Below are positions 20,842 to 31,079 of a stretch of DNA of 35,005 bases, in pieces. A program made the translations under genes and the position numbers. This DNA is from Bacillus safensis FO-36b. Its GTDB lineage: Bacteria > Bacillota > Bacilli > Bacillales > Bacillaceae. Location: positions 1 to 35,005 of the forward strand of contig NZ_ASJD01000016.1 in the NCBI RefSeq assembly GCF_000691165.1, given 5' to 3'. How positions within the stretch are numbered: position 1 is the first letter of the stretch; each line of letters opens with the position of its first letter. The notes beneath the pieces were generated by a model that was not told the DNA's origin, searched no databases, and saw nothing but the letters and a program-made list of their open reading frames with translations.

Positions 20842-20870
20842 TTGAAATCAGTCTTTATTTAGGATATATT
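20842..20870 (+). promoter_or_regulatory. Sigma-A promoter of glmU
   Basis: TTGAAA (20842-20847), 17 bases, TATATT (20865-20870), 36 bases before the start codon. Confidence 0.65.
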
Positions 20871-20905
20871 TTTCTATGGATAATAGGGATATTGGAGGCC
20901 AATCA

Positions 20906-22276
20906 ATGGATAAGCGGTTCGCAGTGATTTTAGCAGCGGGAAAAGGAACGAGAATGAAGTCAAAGCTATATAAAGTACTTCATCCAGTTTGCGGAAAGCC
21001 AATGGTCGAGCATGTGGCAGATGAAGCGTTAAAGCTTTCTTTAGCCAAGCTGGTGACGATTGTCGGTCATGGTGCAGAGGACGTGAAAGAGCAGCTTGGA
21101 GACAGAAGTGAGTATGCACTTCAAGAAGAACAGCTGGGAACAGCCCATGCCGTTAAACAAGCAAAGTCGTTCCTCGCGCAGGAAAAGGGAACAACCATTG
21201 TCATTTGTGGTGATACGCCATTATTGACAGCGGAAACAATGGAAGCCATGTTAAGCGAGCATCAAAAACATCAAGCAAAAGTCACTATTTTAACAGCACA
21301 TGCGGATGATCCAACAGGCTATGGCCGTATTATTCGTGACGAAACAGGTGCTGTCGTGAAAATTGTGGAGCATAAAGATGCGAACGATGCAGAGCGTCAA
21401 GTGAATGAAATTAATACAGGGACTTATTGCTTTTCAAATGAAGATCTCTTCCGTGTGATTGAGCAAGTGTCGAATGAAAATGCACAGGGTGAATACTACT
21501 TGCCAGACGTTATTGAAATTCTAAAAAATGAAGGGCAAACAGTTGCAGCTTATCAAACACCGCATTTTGAAGAAACACTTGGAGTTAATGACCGTATCGC
21601 TCTATCACAAGCAGAGCAATTCATGAAGCGACGTATTAATCATCAGCATATGAAGAATGGTGTGACCTTGATTGATCCTGAGAACACGTATATTTCGCCA
21701 GATGCTGTCATCGGTGAAGATACAGTTATTTATCCTGGGACGGTCATCAAAGGGAATGTAAAAATTGGTGCAGACGCCACTATAGGGCCAAACACTGAAA
21801 TTGTTGACAGCATCATCGGAGATCGAACAGTTATTAAGCAATCTGTCGTCTGCGATAGTGAGGTTGGAGTTGATGTGACAATTGGACCGTTTGCTCATAT
21901 TCGCCCATTGTCGAAAATTGGCGATGAAGTAAAAATCGGAAATTTTGTCGAAATCAAGAAAACAGTTTTTGGAGACCGCAGCAAAGCATCTCATCTAAGC
22001 TACATTGGAGACGCAGAGGTCGGAACTGATGTAAATCTTGGCTGTGGTTCCATTACAGTCAACTATGATGGGAAAAACAAATTCTTAACGAAGATTGAAG
22101 ACGGCGCATTTATTGGCTGTAATTCAAATCTCGTTGCACCAGTCACTGTCGGAAAAGGGGCATATGTTGCAGCCGGTTCAACGGTTACAGAAGATGTACC
22201 GCAGGATGCATTGTCTATTGCTAGAGCAAGACAAGTCAATAAAGAAGATTATGTGAAAAATATTCATAAAAAATAA
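20906..22276 (+). CDS. glmU: Bifunctional GlmU (UDP-GlcNAc synthesis)
   Basis: 456-residue bifunctional enzyme (gcaD). The N-terminal pyrophosphorylase domain (about 1-228; [11 protein letters not shown] near 9-19) makes UDP-GlcNAc from GlcNAc-1-P and UTP, and the C-terminal left-handed beta-helix (about 250-456, many hexapeptide repeats such as IGPNTE and VGTDVN) acetylates GlcN-1-P. The product feeds peptidoglycan and teichoic acid synthesis. GGAGG is 7 bases before the ATG at 20906; the in-frame ATG at 20876 precedes that site and is rejected. It is followed by prs after 22 bases. Confidence 0.97.
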   Translation: MDKRFAVILAAGKGTRMKSKLYKVLHPVCGKPMVEHVADEALKLSLAKLVTIVGHGAEDVKEQLGDRSEYALQEEQLGTAHAVKQAKSFLAQEKGTTIVICGDTPLLTAETMEAMLSEHQKHQAKVTILTAHADDPTGYGRIIRDETGAVVKIVEHKDANDAERQVNEINTGTYCFSNEDLFRVIEQVSNENAQGEYYLPDVIEILKNEGQTVAAYQTPHFEETLGVNDRIALSQAEQFMKRRINHQHMKNGVTLIDPENTYISPDAVIGEDTVIYPGTVIKGNVKIGADATIGPNTEIVDSIIGDRTVIKQSVVCDSEVGVDVTIGPFAHIRPLSKIGDEVKIGNFVEIKKTVFGDRSKASHLSYIGDAEVGTDVNLGCGSITVNYDGKNKFLTKIEDGAFIGCNSNLVAPVTVGKGAYVAAGSTVTEDVPQDALSIARARQVNKEDYVKNIHKK

Positions 22277-22298
22277 TCCAAATACCCGGAGGTTTACC

Positions 22299-23252
22299 AT
22301 GTCTAATCGTTATGCTGATGCGAATTTAAAGATATTCTCTTTGAATTCAAACCCTGAACTTGCCAAAGAAATTGCCGATCGTATCGGAGTTGATGTAGGA
22401 AAGAGCTCTGTTAAACGCTTTAGTGACGGTGAAGTCCAAATCAATATTGAAGAAAGTATCCGCGGCTGTGATTGTTATGTTATTCAATCAACAAGTGCGC
22501 CAGTCAATGAGCATATTATGGAACTGCTCATTATGGTGGATGCGCTAAAACGCGCTTCTGCGAAAACTGTCAATATTGTGATCCCTTATTACGGATATGC
22601 ACGTCAAGATCGTAAAGCAAAACCTCGTGAGCCAATCACTGCGAAGCTTTTTGCAAACTTGCTTGAAACAGCAGGTGCTACACGTGTGATTGCGCTTGAT
22701 CTTCATGCGCCGCAAATCCAAGGTTTCTTCGATATTCCAATCGATAACTTAATGGCTGTGCCAATCTTAACAAACTATTTCGAACAGAAGAACTTGAATG
22801 ATATCGTTGTTGTGTCTCCTGACCACGGTGGTGTGACACGTGCGCGTAAAATGGCAGACCGCCTGAAAGCGCCAATCGCAATTATCGACAAACGCCGTCC
22901 AAAGCCAAACGTTGCTGAAGTCATGAACATTATTGGTAACATTGAAGGCAAAACGGCCATTCTAATCGATGATATCATTGATACAGCTGGTACTATTACA
23001 CTTGCTGCAAATGCGCTAGTCGAAAATGGAGCAGCTGAAGTATATGCTTGCTGTACGCACCCAGTCTTGTCTGGACCAGCAGTAGAACGCATCACAAACT
23101 CTAAAATTAAAGAATTAGTTGTGACAAACAGTATTCAATTAACTGATGACAAGAAAGCTGGAAAATTCATTCCGCTTTCAGTTGGGCCTTTGCTTGCAGA
23201 AGCCATCATCCGTGTACATGAAGAAGAATCTGTGAGCTACCTTTTTAGCTAA
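22299..23252 (+). CDS. prs: Ribose-phosphate pyrophosphokinase (PRPP synthetase)
   Basis: 317-residue enzyme making PRPP from ribose-5-phosphate and ATP, the precursor of purines, pyrimidines, His, Trp and NAD, and the signal sensed by PurR encoded 3 kb upstream. The flexible-loop motif [13 protein letters not shown] and the PRPP loop [12 protein letters not shown] are intact. GGAGG precedes the ATG. It is co-transcribed with glmU and ends in a terminator. Confidence 0.97.
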   Translation: MSNRYADANLKIFSLNSNPELAKEIADRIGVDVGKSSVKRFSDGEVQINIEESIRGCDCYVIQSTSAPVNEHIMELLIMVDALKRASAKTVNIVIPYYGYARQDRKAKPREPITAKLFANLLETAGATRVIALDLHAPQIQGFFDIPIDNLMAVPILTNYFEQKNLNDIVVVSPDHGGVTRARKMADRLKAPIAIIDKRRPKPNVAEVMNIIGNIEGKTAILIDDIIDTAGTITLAANALVENGAAEVYACCTHPVLSGPAVERITNSKIKELVVTNSIQLTDDKKAGKFIPLSVGPLLAEAIIRVHEEESVSYLFS

Positions 23253-23268
23253 TTTTCTGATTAAAAAA

Positions 23269-23298
23269 GGCCCTAGGCATCAAGCTTGGGGTCTTTTT
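23269..23298 (+). terminator. prs terminator
   Basis: GGCCCTA, 11-base loop, TGGGGTC (G-U pairs included), then five Ts. Confidence 0.75.
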
Positions 23299-23322
23299 GC
23301 TATCATCATTCACGGCAAATAG

Positions 23323-23348
23323 GTTTAAAATGATTCGGTTATGGGTAA
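23323..23348 (+). promoter_or_regulatory. Sigma-B promoter of ctc
   Basis: GTTTAA (23323-23328), 14 bases, GGGTAA (23343-23348), a very good match to the general-stress sigma-B pattern GTTTAA-N12-15-GGGWAW. ctc is a classic sigma-B gene. Confidence 0.85.
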
Positions 23349-23390
23349 TTATGAGAGTAGTGACAAAAAAGAAATAGGATGGTGCTGAAT

Positions 23391-24017
23391 ATGGCAACTT
23401 TAAAAGCAAATAAAAGAACTGATTTCAAACGTTCCACACTGCAAAAAATCCGTCATTCAGGACACGTTCCTGGTGTCATATACGGAAAAAATACAGACAA
23501 TCTGGCTGTTTCATTAGACAGCATCGATTTATTAAAAACCTTACGTGATGAAGGGAAGAATACAATCATCACCTTAGACGTGGGTGGTGAAACGAAATCT
23601 GTTATGGTGACAGAATTACAAACAGATCCGCTGAAAAACGAACTTGTTCATGCTGATTTCCAAGTCGTTGACTTACAGCGTGAAATTGAGGCAGATGTAC
23701 CAATACAGCTGATTGGCGAGTCTAAAGGGGTAAAAGATGGCGGTGTGCTTCAGCAGCCACTATTTGAACTATCTGTTACAGCGAAACCAAAAGATATTCC
23801 GCAGAATATTGAAGCTGATATTACAAACTTAGAAGTCAATGATGTCTTAACAGTTGCTGATCTGCCTGTTCAGTCATCTTATCAAATCAATAACGATCCA
23901 GAAGAAGTCGTTGCCTCCATTCTGCCGCCTCAGCAATCAGAGGTTCCTGAGCCAGATAGCGAAGAAGAGCCGCAAGAGCCTGAGGCCATTAAAGAAAAGG
24001 ATGACGATGGAGAATAA
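23391..24017 (+). CDS. ctc: General stress protein Ctc (ribosomal L25/TL5 family)
   Basis: 208-residue two-domain protein of the bL25 family in its long CTC/TL5 form. The N-terminal L25 domain (about 1-92) binds 5S rRNA and the C-terminal beta domain spans about 95-185. A very acidic tail rich in Glu and Pro follows (from about residue 183). It associates with ribosomes under stress. The ATG at 23391 follows AGGATGGTG; an in-frame ATG at 23379 lies in that site. It is transcribed from a sigma-B promoter. Confidence 0.95.
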   Translation: MATLKANKRTDFKRSTLQKIRHSGHVPGVIYGKNTDNLAVSLDSIDLLKTLRDEGKNTIITLDVGGETKSVMVTELQTDPLKNELVHADFQVVDLQREIEADVPIQLIGESKGVKDGGVLQQPLFELSVTAKPKDIPQNIEADITNLEVNDVLTVADLPVQSSYQINNDPEEVVASILPPQQSEVPEPDSEEEPQEPEAIKEKDDDGE

Positions 24018-24029
24018 CTGGTCATTTAG

Positions 24030-24059
24030 AGACGTAACCCTCCCGCGGTTGCGTCTTTT
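24030..24059 (+). terminator. ctc terminator
   Basis: A 10-bp stem AGACGTAACC / GGTTGCGTCT (one wobble), loop CTCCCGC, but only a short T-run, so read-through into pth is likely. Confidence 0.65.
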
Positions 24060-24157
24060 GTGCTAGAATGAAAAGAATTCATACGTTTTTACATGAGGCA
24101 ATCTGATTGGCTCATTTTTTAGGCGTGTGCTGTGTGACAAAGGAGGTTATTGGTTTC

Positions 24158-24724
24158 ATGATTGCATTCGTTGGATTAGGCAATCCAGGAAAAGAATATG
24201 AAAAAACAAGACATAATGTCGGGTTTATGACAATAGATGAATTATCAAAAAAATGGGACATTCCTTTAAATCAATCAAAATTCCATGGACAATTTGGAAC
24301 TGGGTTTGTTTCGGGGCAAAAGGTTCTACTTGTAAAGCCGCTTACATATATGAACTTATCAGGAGAATGTGTGCGTCCGCTGATGGACTATTACGATATT
24401 CCCCTTGAACATTTGAAAGTGATCTATGATGATCTTGATTTGCCAACTGGCCGGATTCGCTTACGTACAAAAGGAAGTGCAGGCGGGCATAATGGAATCA
24501 AATCACTAATTCAGCATTTAGGTTCACCTGAATTTGACCGGTTCCGTATCGGCATTGGACGTCCTCAAAACGGCATGAAGGTCGTTGATTACGTACTAGG
24601 ACGTTTCTCAGAAGAGGAACAGTCTGACATCGCATCAGCCATTCAATCGTCTGTCGAGGCTTGTGAAGCGGCTTTAAAAAAGCCATTTTTAGAAGTGATG
24701 AATGATTTTAACAAGAAGGTATAA
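24158..24724 (+). CDS. pth: Peptidyl-tRNA hydrolase
   Basis: 188-residue Pth (SpoVC) that frees tRNA from prematurely released peptidyl-t[21 protein letters not shown] at the N-terminus contains the catalytic His and Asn, and [12 protein letters not shown] and [11 protein letters not shown] are conserved. The ATG at 24158 is 11 bases after AAAGGAGG, slightly long, but agrees with the family N-terminus; the frame is open to 24107 without support. B. subtilis spoVC alleles affect sporulation. It is followed by fin. Confidence 0.96.
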   Translation: MIAFVGLGNPGKEYEKTRHNVGFMTIDELSKKWDIPLNQSKFHGQFGTGFVSGQKVLLVKPLTYMNLSGECVRPLMDYYDIPLEHLKVIYDDLDLPTGRIRLRTKGSAGGHNGIKSLIQHLGSPEFDRFRIGIGRPQNGMKVVDYVLGRFSEEEQSDIASAIQSSVEACEAALKKPFLEVMNDFNKKV

Positions 24725-24748
24725 GAATGATAAGCGAAGCACATACTG
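24719..24748 (+). promoter_or_regulatory. Sigma-F promoter of fin
   Basis: GTATA (24719-24723, at the pth stop codon), 15 bases, GCACATACTG (24739-24748). Apart from C for G at position 2 and G for W at the end it matches the sigma-F -10, and it closely resembles the csfB promoter. Confidence 0.62.
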
Positions 24749-24779
24749 ATCATAAAATCTCAGCATGGGAGGATCACGT

Positions 24780-25010
24780 ATGGCTTTGCATTATTATTGC
24801 CGCCACTGTGGTGTAAAGGTGGGCAGTCTAGATGAATCTGCTGTCCAAAGTGAAGCACTTGGATTTCATCACTTAACAAATGAGGAAAGAAACGATATGA
24901 TTTCTTATAGGGAAAATGGTGATTTACATGTACAAACCATTTGTGAGGATTGCCAAGAGGCGCTTGAAAGAAATCCTGATTACCATCAGTATCATACTTT
25001 TATTCAATAA
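24780..25010 (+). CDS. fin: Anti-sigma-F factor Fin (YabK)
   Basis: 76-residue zinc-binding protein with CRHC (residues 7-10) and CEDC (near 56-59). In B. subtilis Fin inhibits sigma-F in the forespore and promotes the switch to sigma-G. The ATG at 24780 is 6 bases after GGGAGGA; the in-frame ATG at 24765 falls in the ribosome site. Its length equals the B. subtilis protein. It is preceded by a sigma-F promoter, forming a negative loop, and closed by a terminator. Confidence 0.95.
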   Translation: MALHYYCRHCGVKVGSLDESAVQSEALGFHHLTNEERNDMISYRENGDLHVQTICEDCQEALERNPDYHQYHTFIQ

Positions 25011-25013
25011 AAA

Positions 25014-25046
25014 GCTTTGGTGTAGATATTAGACCAAAGCGTTTTT
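25014..25046 (+). terminator. fin terminator
   Basis: GCTTTGGT, 11-base loop, ACCAAAGC, then GTTTTT. Confidence 0.82.
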
Positions 25047-25077
25047 CTGTTTTAAACAAACAGGGAGGAGGAGCCAA

Positions 25078-28000
25078 ATGAAAAACATACAATCATTTAT
25101 CAAACAAAGTGATGATTTTCAGTCCATTTTTAATGGACTAAAGGAAGGGTTAAAAGAACAGCTGCTTGCCGGACTATCAGGCTCCGTCAGATCTTTATTT
25201 ACAGCCGCGATATCAGACGAACTGAAGCGGCCAATGTTTATTGTGACTCACAATTTATATCAGGCGCAGAAGGTAACAGATGATCTAGCAAGTGTGATGC
25301 CGGATCGCTCGGTTCTTCTCTATCCTGTCAATGAACTCATCGCTTCAGAAATTGCAGTGGCCAGTCCTGAGCTGAGAGCACAGCGTTTGGATGTCTTGAA
25401 TCGACTTGCGAATGGAGAAAACCCCATTATCGTCACTCCCGCTGCTGCGGTTCGCAGGATGCTTCCGCCAGTTGAGCTCTGGAAGGAGAGTCAGATCCAT
25501 TTAAAGATCGGTGAAGAAATTGATTTGGAGGCGTTTTCAAAACAGCTCGTACAAATTGGTTATGACCGGACGTCGATGGTTGCAGCGCCCGGAGATTTTA
25601 GTGTGCGCGGAGGAATTATCGACATCTATGCATTAACGGAAGATCATCCAATCCGTATTGAACTGTTTGATACAGAAGTAGACTCGATTCGAACGTTTCA
25701 TTCGGATACACAGCGTTCATTAGAAACCCTTCAAGAAATCAAAATAGGTCCTGCAAAAGAGTTAATTGTGAGAGGTCCTGAACGAGTGAGAGCCATTGAA
25801 CAGCTTGATCAAGGGCTGGCGAAGAGCTTAAAGAAATTCAACTCAGATCAGCAAAAAGAACTGCTTCATCAAAATATTTCTGCTGACCGCGAGAAGCTGC
25901 TAGAAGGCATCGTGACACAGGAAATGACGAAGTACCTGTCCTATTTCTATGAAAAGCCTGCTAGTTTGCTAGATTACACATCGCAGGATACGATTATTAT
26001 TTTAGATGAAATCAGCAGAATTCAGGAGATGGAAGAACAGCTTGAACAGGAAGAAGCCGATTGGACAATTAGTCTGCTTGAAGAAGGCAATATTCTTCAT
26101 GATTTATCTCTATCTTTCCCGTTCCAAGAACTGATCAATCAGCAATCGAGATCCATTCTGTACTACTCTTTGTTTCTGAGACATGTCCAGCAGACAAATC
26201 CGCAAAATATCGTCAATGTATCTAGTAAGCAAATGCAGAATTTCCACGGGCAGATGAATGTGCTGGCGAGTGAAATTGAACGCTATAAAAAACAGCAATA
26301 CACGGTTGTCTTCTTAGGTGCTGATGAAGAGCGGACAGAAAAGCTGTCGTCTGTTCTGCATGATTATGACATTGAAGCCGCTCTTGCTAAACCGAACGCT
26401 GAGCTTGTAAGCGGACAGGTGTATATTTTACAAGGTGAGCTGCAAACGGGCTTTGAATTGCCGTTATCAAAAATTGCTGTGATCACAGAAGGTGAACTCT
26501 TCAAGAAACGTGTGAAAAAACAGGCACGTAAGCAAAAGCTGACCAATGCAGAGCGAATCAAGAGCTATTCAGAGCTTCAAGTCGGCGATTATGTGGTGCA
26601 CATTAACCACGGGATCGGTAAATATTTAGGAATTGAAACGCTTGAAATCGGCGGCATTCATAAAGATTATTTAAATATTCATTATCAAGGAAGCGACAAG
26701 CTTTATGTACCGGTTGAACAAATTGATCAGGTGCAGAAATATGTAGGATCAGAAGGTAAAGAACCAAAGCTGTACAAACTAGGCGGCAGCGATTGGAAAC
26801 GTGTGAAGAAAAAAGTGGAAACATCTGTACAGGACATCGCAGATGATCTGATTAAACTGTACGCAGAACGCGAGGCAAGCAAAGGATATGCCTTCTCGCC
26901 TGATCATGAGATGCAGCGCCAGTTTGAATCCGCGTTCCCTTACCAGGAAACAGATGATCAAATCCGTTCAATTCACGAAATTAAACAGGATATGGAGCGG
27001 GAACGTCCAATGGACCGTCTGCTTTGTGGAGATGTGGGTTACGGAAAAACGGAGGTGGCCATTCGAGCGGCCTTCAAAGCCATTGCTGACGGGAAGCAGG
27101 TAGCCCTGCTAGTTCCGACAACCATCTTAGCACAGCAGCATTTTGACACAATCATGGACCGATTCCAAGACTACCCTGTCAAAATCGCGCAGCTGAGCCG
27201 TTTCCGTACAAGAAAAGAAACAACTGAAACGTTAAAAGGACTGAAAAACGGAACGATCGATATGGTTATCGGCACACACCGTCTTCTTTCAAAAGACATC
27301 GTCTACAAGGATTTAGGCCTGTTGATCATTGATGAGGAACAGCGTTTTGGTGTGACGCATAAAGAGAAAATTAAACAGATGAAAGCCAATATCGACGTAC
27401 TGACATTAACGGCTACGCCAATTCCGCGTACGCTTCATATGTCCATGCTAGGCGTGCGGGATTTATCAGTGATTGAAACACCGCCTGAAAATCGATTCCC
27501 TGTTCAAACCTATGTGGTCGAGTACAATGGCGCTTTAGTCAGAGAAGCGATTGAGCGAGAATTAGCACGCGGCGGTCAAGTGTACTTCCTTTACAACCGT
27601 GTTGAGGATATTGAACGAAAAGCAGACGAAATCTCCATGCTGGTCCCAGACGCAAAAGTCAGTTATGCACACGGGAAAATGAGTGAGAACGAGCTGGAAT
27701 CAGTGATGATCAATTTCCTTGAAGGTGAATCAGATGTATTGGTCAGTACCACCATCATTGAAACGGGAGTCGATATTCCAAATGTGAACACGCTCATCGT
27801 CCACGATGCCGATAAAATGGGGCTCTCTCAGCTGTACCAGCTAAGAGGACGAGTCGGGCGTTCGAACCGTGTCGCTTATGCTTATTTCACGTATCGAAAA
27901 GATAAAGTTCTTTCTGAAGTTGCGGAGAAAAGACTTCAAGCCATTAAAGAATTCACAGAGCTCGGATCTGGGTTTAAAATTGCGATGCGTGATTTAACAA

Positions 28001-28611
28001 TTCGAGGAGCAGGGAACTTACTTGGTGCTCAGCAGCATGGCTTCATTGATTCGGTTGGATTCGATCTCTATTCTCAAATGCTGAAAGAAGCCATTGAGGA
28101 AAGAAGAGGCGATACAACGGCTCAAGATAAATTCGAGCCAGAAATTGATCTGCAAATTGATGCTTACATCCCAGACACTTATATTTCGGATGGCAAGCAA
28201 AAGATTGAAATGTATAAACAGTTCAGAGCAATTGGATCGATTGAAGAGAGAAAAGAGCTTCAGGATGAAATGATCGACCGATTTGGTGAATATCCGCAAG
28301 AAGTGGCTGACTTGTTTACGATTGCGACAATGAAGGTGTACGCTGTCCAGGAACGTGTCGAGCTGATCAAGATGGAGAAAGGCATTGTCAGAATGACCCT
28401 TGATGAGAAAGCAAGCGGTGAAATCGACGGCCAAAAATTATTTGAGCTTGGCAGTAAATATGGACGTGAAATCGGATTGGGAATGGAAGGCAGCAAGCTG
28501 ATTATTTCTGTCCAAACGAAAGGCAAGAAGACAGAGGAATGGCTTGAGGTTGTTCTTAACATGCTTCGAGGCCTTCAAGATGTGAAAAAAGAAACCATTC
28601 CATCTTCATAA
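25078..28611 (+). CDS. mfd: Transcription-repair coupling factor Mfd
   Basis: 1177-residue DNA translocase that removes RNA polymerase stalled at DNA damage and recruits UvrA; it also affects transcription-associated mutagenesis and roadblock repression. Order: UvrB-like N-terminal part (about 1-350), RNA-polymerase-interacting CarD-like domain (about 490-580, [14 protein letters not shown]), two helicase domains with Walker A GDVGYGKT (651-658) and DEEQ (752-755), the LRGRVGRS motif near 920 and the TRCF C-terminal domain. GGAGGAGG precedes the ATG. The length is typical and the frame intact. Confidence 0.98.
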   Translation: MKNIQSFIKQSDDFQSIFNGLKEGLKEQLLAGLSGSVRSLFTAAISDELKRPMFIVTHNLYQAQKVTDDLASVMPDRSVLLYPVNELIASEIAVASPELRAQRLDVLNRLANGENPIIVTPAAAVRRMLPPVELWKESQIHLKIGEEIDLEAFSKQLVQIGYDRTSMVAAPGDFSVRGGIIDIYALTEDHPIRIELFDTEVDSIRTFHSDTQRSLETLQEIKIGPAKELIVRGPERVRAIEQLDQGLAKSLKKFNSDQQKELLHQNISADREKLLEGIVTQEMTKYLSYFYEKPASLLDYTSQDTIIILDEISRIQEMEEQLEQEEADWTISLLEEGNILHDLSLSFPFQELINQQSRSILYYSLFLRHVQQTNPQNIVNVSSKQMQNFHGQMNVLASEIERYKKQQYTVVFLGADEERTEKLSSVLHDYDIEAALAKPNAELVSGQVYILQGELQTGFELPLSKIAVITEGELFKKRVKKQARKQKLTNAERIKSYSELQVGDYVVHINHGIGKYLGIETLEIGGIHKDYLNIHYQGSDKLYVPVEQIDQVQKYVGSEGKEPKLYKLGGSDWKRVKKKVETSVQDIADDLIKLYAEREASKGYAFSPDHEMQRQFESAFPYQETDDQIRSIHEIKQDMERERPMDRLLCGDVGYGKTEVAIRAAFKAIADGKQVALLVPTTILAQQHFDTIMDRFQDYPVKIAQLSRFRTRKETTETLKGLKNGTIDMVIGTHRLLSKDIVYKDLGLLIIDEEQRFGVTHKEKIKQMKANIDVLTLTATPIPRTLHMSMLGVRDLSVIETPPENRFPVQTYVVEYNGALVREAIERELARGGQVYFLYNRVEDIERKADEISMLVPDAKVSYAHGKMSENELESVMINFLEGESDVLVSTTIIETGVDIPNVNTLIVHDADKMGLSQLYQLRGRVGRSNRVAYAYFTYRKDKVLSEVAEKRLQAIKEFTELGSGFKIAMRDLTIRGAGNLLGAQQHGFIDSVGFDLYSQMLKEAIEERRGDTTAQDKFEPEIDLQIDAYIPDTYISDGKQKIEMYKQFRAIGSIEERKELQDEMIDRFGEYPQEVADLFTIATMKVYAVQERVELIKMEKGIVRMTLDEKASGEIDGQKLFELGSKYGREIGLGMEGSKLIISVQTKGKKTEEWLEVVLNMLRGLQDVKKETIPSS

Positions 28612-28630
28612 AATTTTGTTTGTCTCTCGT

Positions 28631-28659
28631 GTATATTACGTTTGATGTGACGGATACTA
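28631..28659 (+). promoter_or_regulatory. Sigma-G promoter of spoVT
   Basis: GTATA (28631-28635), 17 bases, GATACTA (28653-28659), close to GHATR-N17/18-CATNHTA. spoVT is sigma-G dependent in B. subtilis. It lies about 90 bases upstream of the gene. Confidence 0.6.
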
Positions 28660-28750
28660 AACTCAGGGTCAAGTGGTGAATGTTGCATAAAGTGGACGCT
28701 TTTGTTCCATTCACCCAACACATCATCAAACGAAAGAGAGGCAGCAGTGA

Positions 28751-29287
28751 ATGAAAGCAACTGGAATTGTACGCCGCATCGATGATCTAGGTAGAGTGGT
28801 TATTCCGAAGGAGATTCGCAGAACATTGCGCATTCGGGAAGGAGATCCGCTTGAGATTTTCGTCGACCGCGATGGAGAAGTGATTTTGAAGAAGTATTCG
28901 CCGATTAGTGAGCTAGGAGACTTTGCGAAGGAATATGCTGATGCATTATTCGACAGTTTGGGTCATTCCATCCTGATCTGTGATCGAGATACGTATATTG
29001 CTGTATCCGGCAGTTCGAAAAAAGAGTACTTAAACAAATCCATCAGTGATTTACTTGAACGAACAATGGATCAGCGTAATTCTGTGTTAGAAGAAAGCAA
29101 AAAAGAAATTCAACTTGTCGATGGTATTGATGATGACGTATCTTCTTATACCATTGCACCTATTGTTGCAAACGGAGATCCGATTGGCGCTGTCGTCTTA
29201 TTTTCTAAAGAGCGTTCAATGGGAGAAGTGGAGCATAAAGCGGCAGAGACAGCAGCTGGCTTCTTAGCCCGTCAAATGGAACATTAG
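28751..29287 (+). CDS. spoVT: Stage V sporulation regulator SpoVT
   Basis: 178-residue forespore transcription factor. An AbrB-like swapped-hairpin DNA-binding domain (about residues 1-50, GRVVIPKEIRRTL, paralogous to AbrB encoded 19 kb away) is joined to a C-terminal GAF domain (about 56-178). It tunes sigma-G genes and spore germination traits. GAGAGG precedes the ATG at 28751. The start agrees with the family N-terminus MKATGIVRRIDDLG. It has its own promoter and terminator. Confidence 0.97.
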   Translation: MKATGIVRRIDDLGRVVIPKEIRRTLRIREGDPLEIFVDRDGEVILKKYSPISELGDFAKEYADALFDSLGHSILICDRDTYIAVSGSSKKEYLNKSISDLLERTMDQRNSVLEESKKEIQLVDGIDDDVSSYTIAPIVANGDPIGAVVLFSKERSMGEVEHKAAETAAGFLARQMEH

Positions 29288-29327
29288 GTCTAATAACTCT
29301 ATATCATTTTGATAAAACGAAAGAATG

Positions 29328-29359
29328 CCGATGAAATCATTTGATTTTGTCGGTTTTTT
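29328..29359 (+). terminator. spoVT terminator
   Basis: An 11-bp stem CCGATGAAATC / GATTTTGTCGG (two wobbles), loop ATTT, then six Ts. Confidence 0.88.
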
Positions 29360-29425
29360 ATATGGAATGAAACAAAACGAGACATGTGCCGTCTACTCCT
29401 TAGAAAGGAACGTCTTTTTCACGTA

Positions 29426-29434
29426 TGATATAAT
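29426..29434 (+). promoter_or_regulatory. Extended -10 sigma-A promoter of yabM
   Basis: TGATATAAT (29426-29434) is a perfect extended -10, 40 bases upstream of yabM. No convincing -35 is visible. Confidence 0.45.
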
Positions 29435-29474
29435 GAGTGCGTTTAACTGTAGATCTATTTTAAAGGAGTCATCC

Positions 29475-31079
29475 ATGAAAAATGCAGTGAATCAGCCGCA
29501 CTGGCTTTTCCAGGGTGCGGTGATTTTGACCATCGCAGGCTTGTTATCAAAGGTACTAAGTGCCGTTTACCGTGTCCCGTTTCAAAACATCGTAGGGGAC
29601 ACAGGGTTTTATATTTATCAGCAGGTATATCCTTTCCTTGGCATTGCCATCATGCTTGGTACAACAGGTTTTCCTGTCATGGTGTCCAAGCTTTTGAGTG
29701 AGCATGGGGAAGAGAATCGACGGATCATTACAAGGGTATCCTTGGTCTATATCACTTTACTGAGCCTGGTCTTATTTCTTTGTCTTTACATAGGAGCAGG
29801 CACAATTGCGGGTCTTATGGCAGACAGTCAATTAATTCTGCTTATCCAGATGAGTGCTTTTGTGTTTCTATTTCTGCCGCTCACTGTGATGCTGAGGGGA
29901 GTTTTTCAGAGTGACGGTCTGATGCTTCCAACGGCTGTTTCTCAGTTGGTTGAGCAGCTCATCAGGGTAGGTGTCCTGCTTGTTTTATCCTTCTATTTCG
30001 TGAGGCACGGCTATTCGCTTTATGAAACAGGGGCGGGTGCAGTGTTCTCTTCTATCGCGGGAAGTGCGGCCTCGCTCATTTTGCTTCTTTTCCTTTGGCT
30101 GACCTATCGAAAGCAGTCTGCTGCAAGTATGTCAGGCAAACAGGCGACACTTCGAAAAAAAGATGTTATGAAGAGTTTGGTGCTGTATACATTGACGATT
30201 TGTGTCAGCGGTTTGCTCATTTTATGGATGCAAATGATTGATGCTTTTCATCTGTATGCGCTGCTGCGCAGCGAGGGTCTCAGTGAAGCGGCGGCAAAGG
30301 CGGCGAAAGGTGTATATGACCGAGGCCAGCCTTTCTTACAGCTCGGAACGGTGTTTGCCATCAGCATCGGAACCTCTCTTGTGCCATTTTTATCAGCAGC
30401 CATGAGGAATGGAGAGCATGAAACGATACGGCAAAAAGTTCGGTCATCGGTTAAGACCACGTCGGTATTAGGGATAGGGTCAGCGGTTGGACTGATTTGT
30501 ATTTTAGCACCAGTCAATACAATGCTTTTTCGTAATGATTTAGGCACCGATGCCTTGCAAATATTCTGTATATCGATCGCCTTTACATCGATTGCCATTA
30601 CGCAGACGGCTTTACTGCAAGGGCTCGGGCATACTGTGTACCCTGCTGTTGTGGTGGTCCTCAGCGTGCTGGTGAAATGGATTCTAACGATTGCGCTTGT
30701 ACCGTTATTTGGCATCCAAGGTGCCGCATGGTCAACTGTATGTGGTTTTCTCACAGCAGCTGTGCTCAATGCCGTTTATTTGAAGCATAAAGGATGGATT
30801 TCGTTGAGAGAGCTGTTCCCGGTGAAAATTCTTTTATCAGCCGCCTTCATGGCTGTGGTCTTAATAGGATATCAGGCTCTGTTTTCATGGGTCATCCCCT
30901 TTGAAAAACGTCCGTTTTCCGTTTTAGAGAGCCTGACATCAGTTTTTATTGGTGGTTTCGCCTTTTTATATAGTATTCTTAAGCTAGAAGTATTTACGGA
31001 CGAGGAATGGAGACTCATTCCATTAGGAGAAAAGATTTTATATTTTAAACAGATGAGAGGGAATCAAAATGGCAGGTAA
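29475..31079 (+). CDS. yabM: MOP-superfamily flippase YabM (polysaccharide/lipid II type)
   Basis: 534-residue multi-pass membrane protein with about 14 hydrophobic segments, in the polysaccharide transport/MurJ-like branch that also holds SpoVB and YtgP in B. subtilis. Family features VYRVPFQNIVGD and GFPVMVSK occur near the N-terminus. It is likely to flip undecaprenyl-linked cell-surface precursors; the substrate is unknown and may overlap with paralogues. AAAGGAG is 6 bases before the ATG at 29475. An upstream in-frame ATG at 29325 runs through the spoVT terminator and is rejected. It overlaps yabN by 11 bases. Confidence 0.9.
   Translation: MKNAVNQPHWLFQGAVILTIAGLLSKVLSAVYRVPFQNIVGDTGFYIYQQVYPFLGIAIMLGTTGFPVMVSKLLSEHGEENRRIITRVSLVYITLLSLVLFLCLYIGAGTIAGLMADSQLILLIQMSAFVFLFLPLTVMLRGVFQSDGLMLPTAVSQLVEQLIRVGVLLVLSFYFVRHGYSLYETGAGAVFSSIAGSAASLILLLFLWLTYRKQSAASMSGKQATLRKKDVMKSLVLYTLTICVSGLLILWMQMIDAFHLYALLRSEGLSEAAAKAAKGVYDRGQPFLQLGTVFAISIGTSLVPFLSAAMRNGEHETIRQKVRSSVKTTSVLGIGSAVGLICILAPVNTMLFRNDLGTDALQIFCISIAFTSIAITQTALLQGLGHTVYPAVVVVLSVLVKWILTIALVPLFGIQGAAWSTVCGFLTAAVLNAVYLKHKGWISLRELFPVKILLSAAFMAVVLIGYQALFSWVIPFEKRPFSVLESLTSVFIGGFAFLYSILKLEVFTDEEWRLIPLGEKILYFKQMRGNQNGR

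Noticed and set aside
21605..21994. Minus-strand open frame of 129 codons inside glmU
   Set aside because: It mirrors the hexapeptide-repeat coding region of glmU; no independent signals.
28018..28434. Minus-strand open frame of 138 codons inside the 3' part of mfd
   Set aside because: It is antisense shadow of a conserved coding region, without promoter or ribosome-binding site.
29325..29474. N-terminal extension of yabM to an ATG at 29325
   Set aside because: It would run through the spoVT terminator and the yabM -10 region; the ATG at 29475 has a proper AAAGGAG.
30248..30769. Long minus-strand open frame of 173 codons inside yabM
   Set aside because: It lies wholly antisense to a clear membrane-protein gene, has no ribosome site and encodes a low-complexity Ser/Thr/Pro-rich product unlike any family I know.
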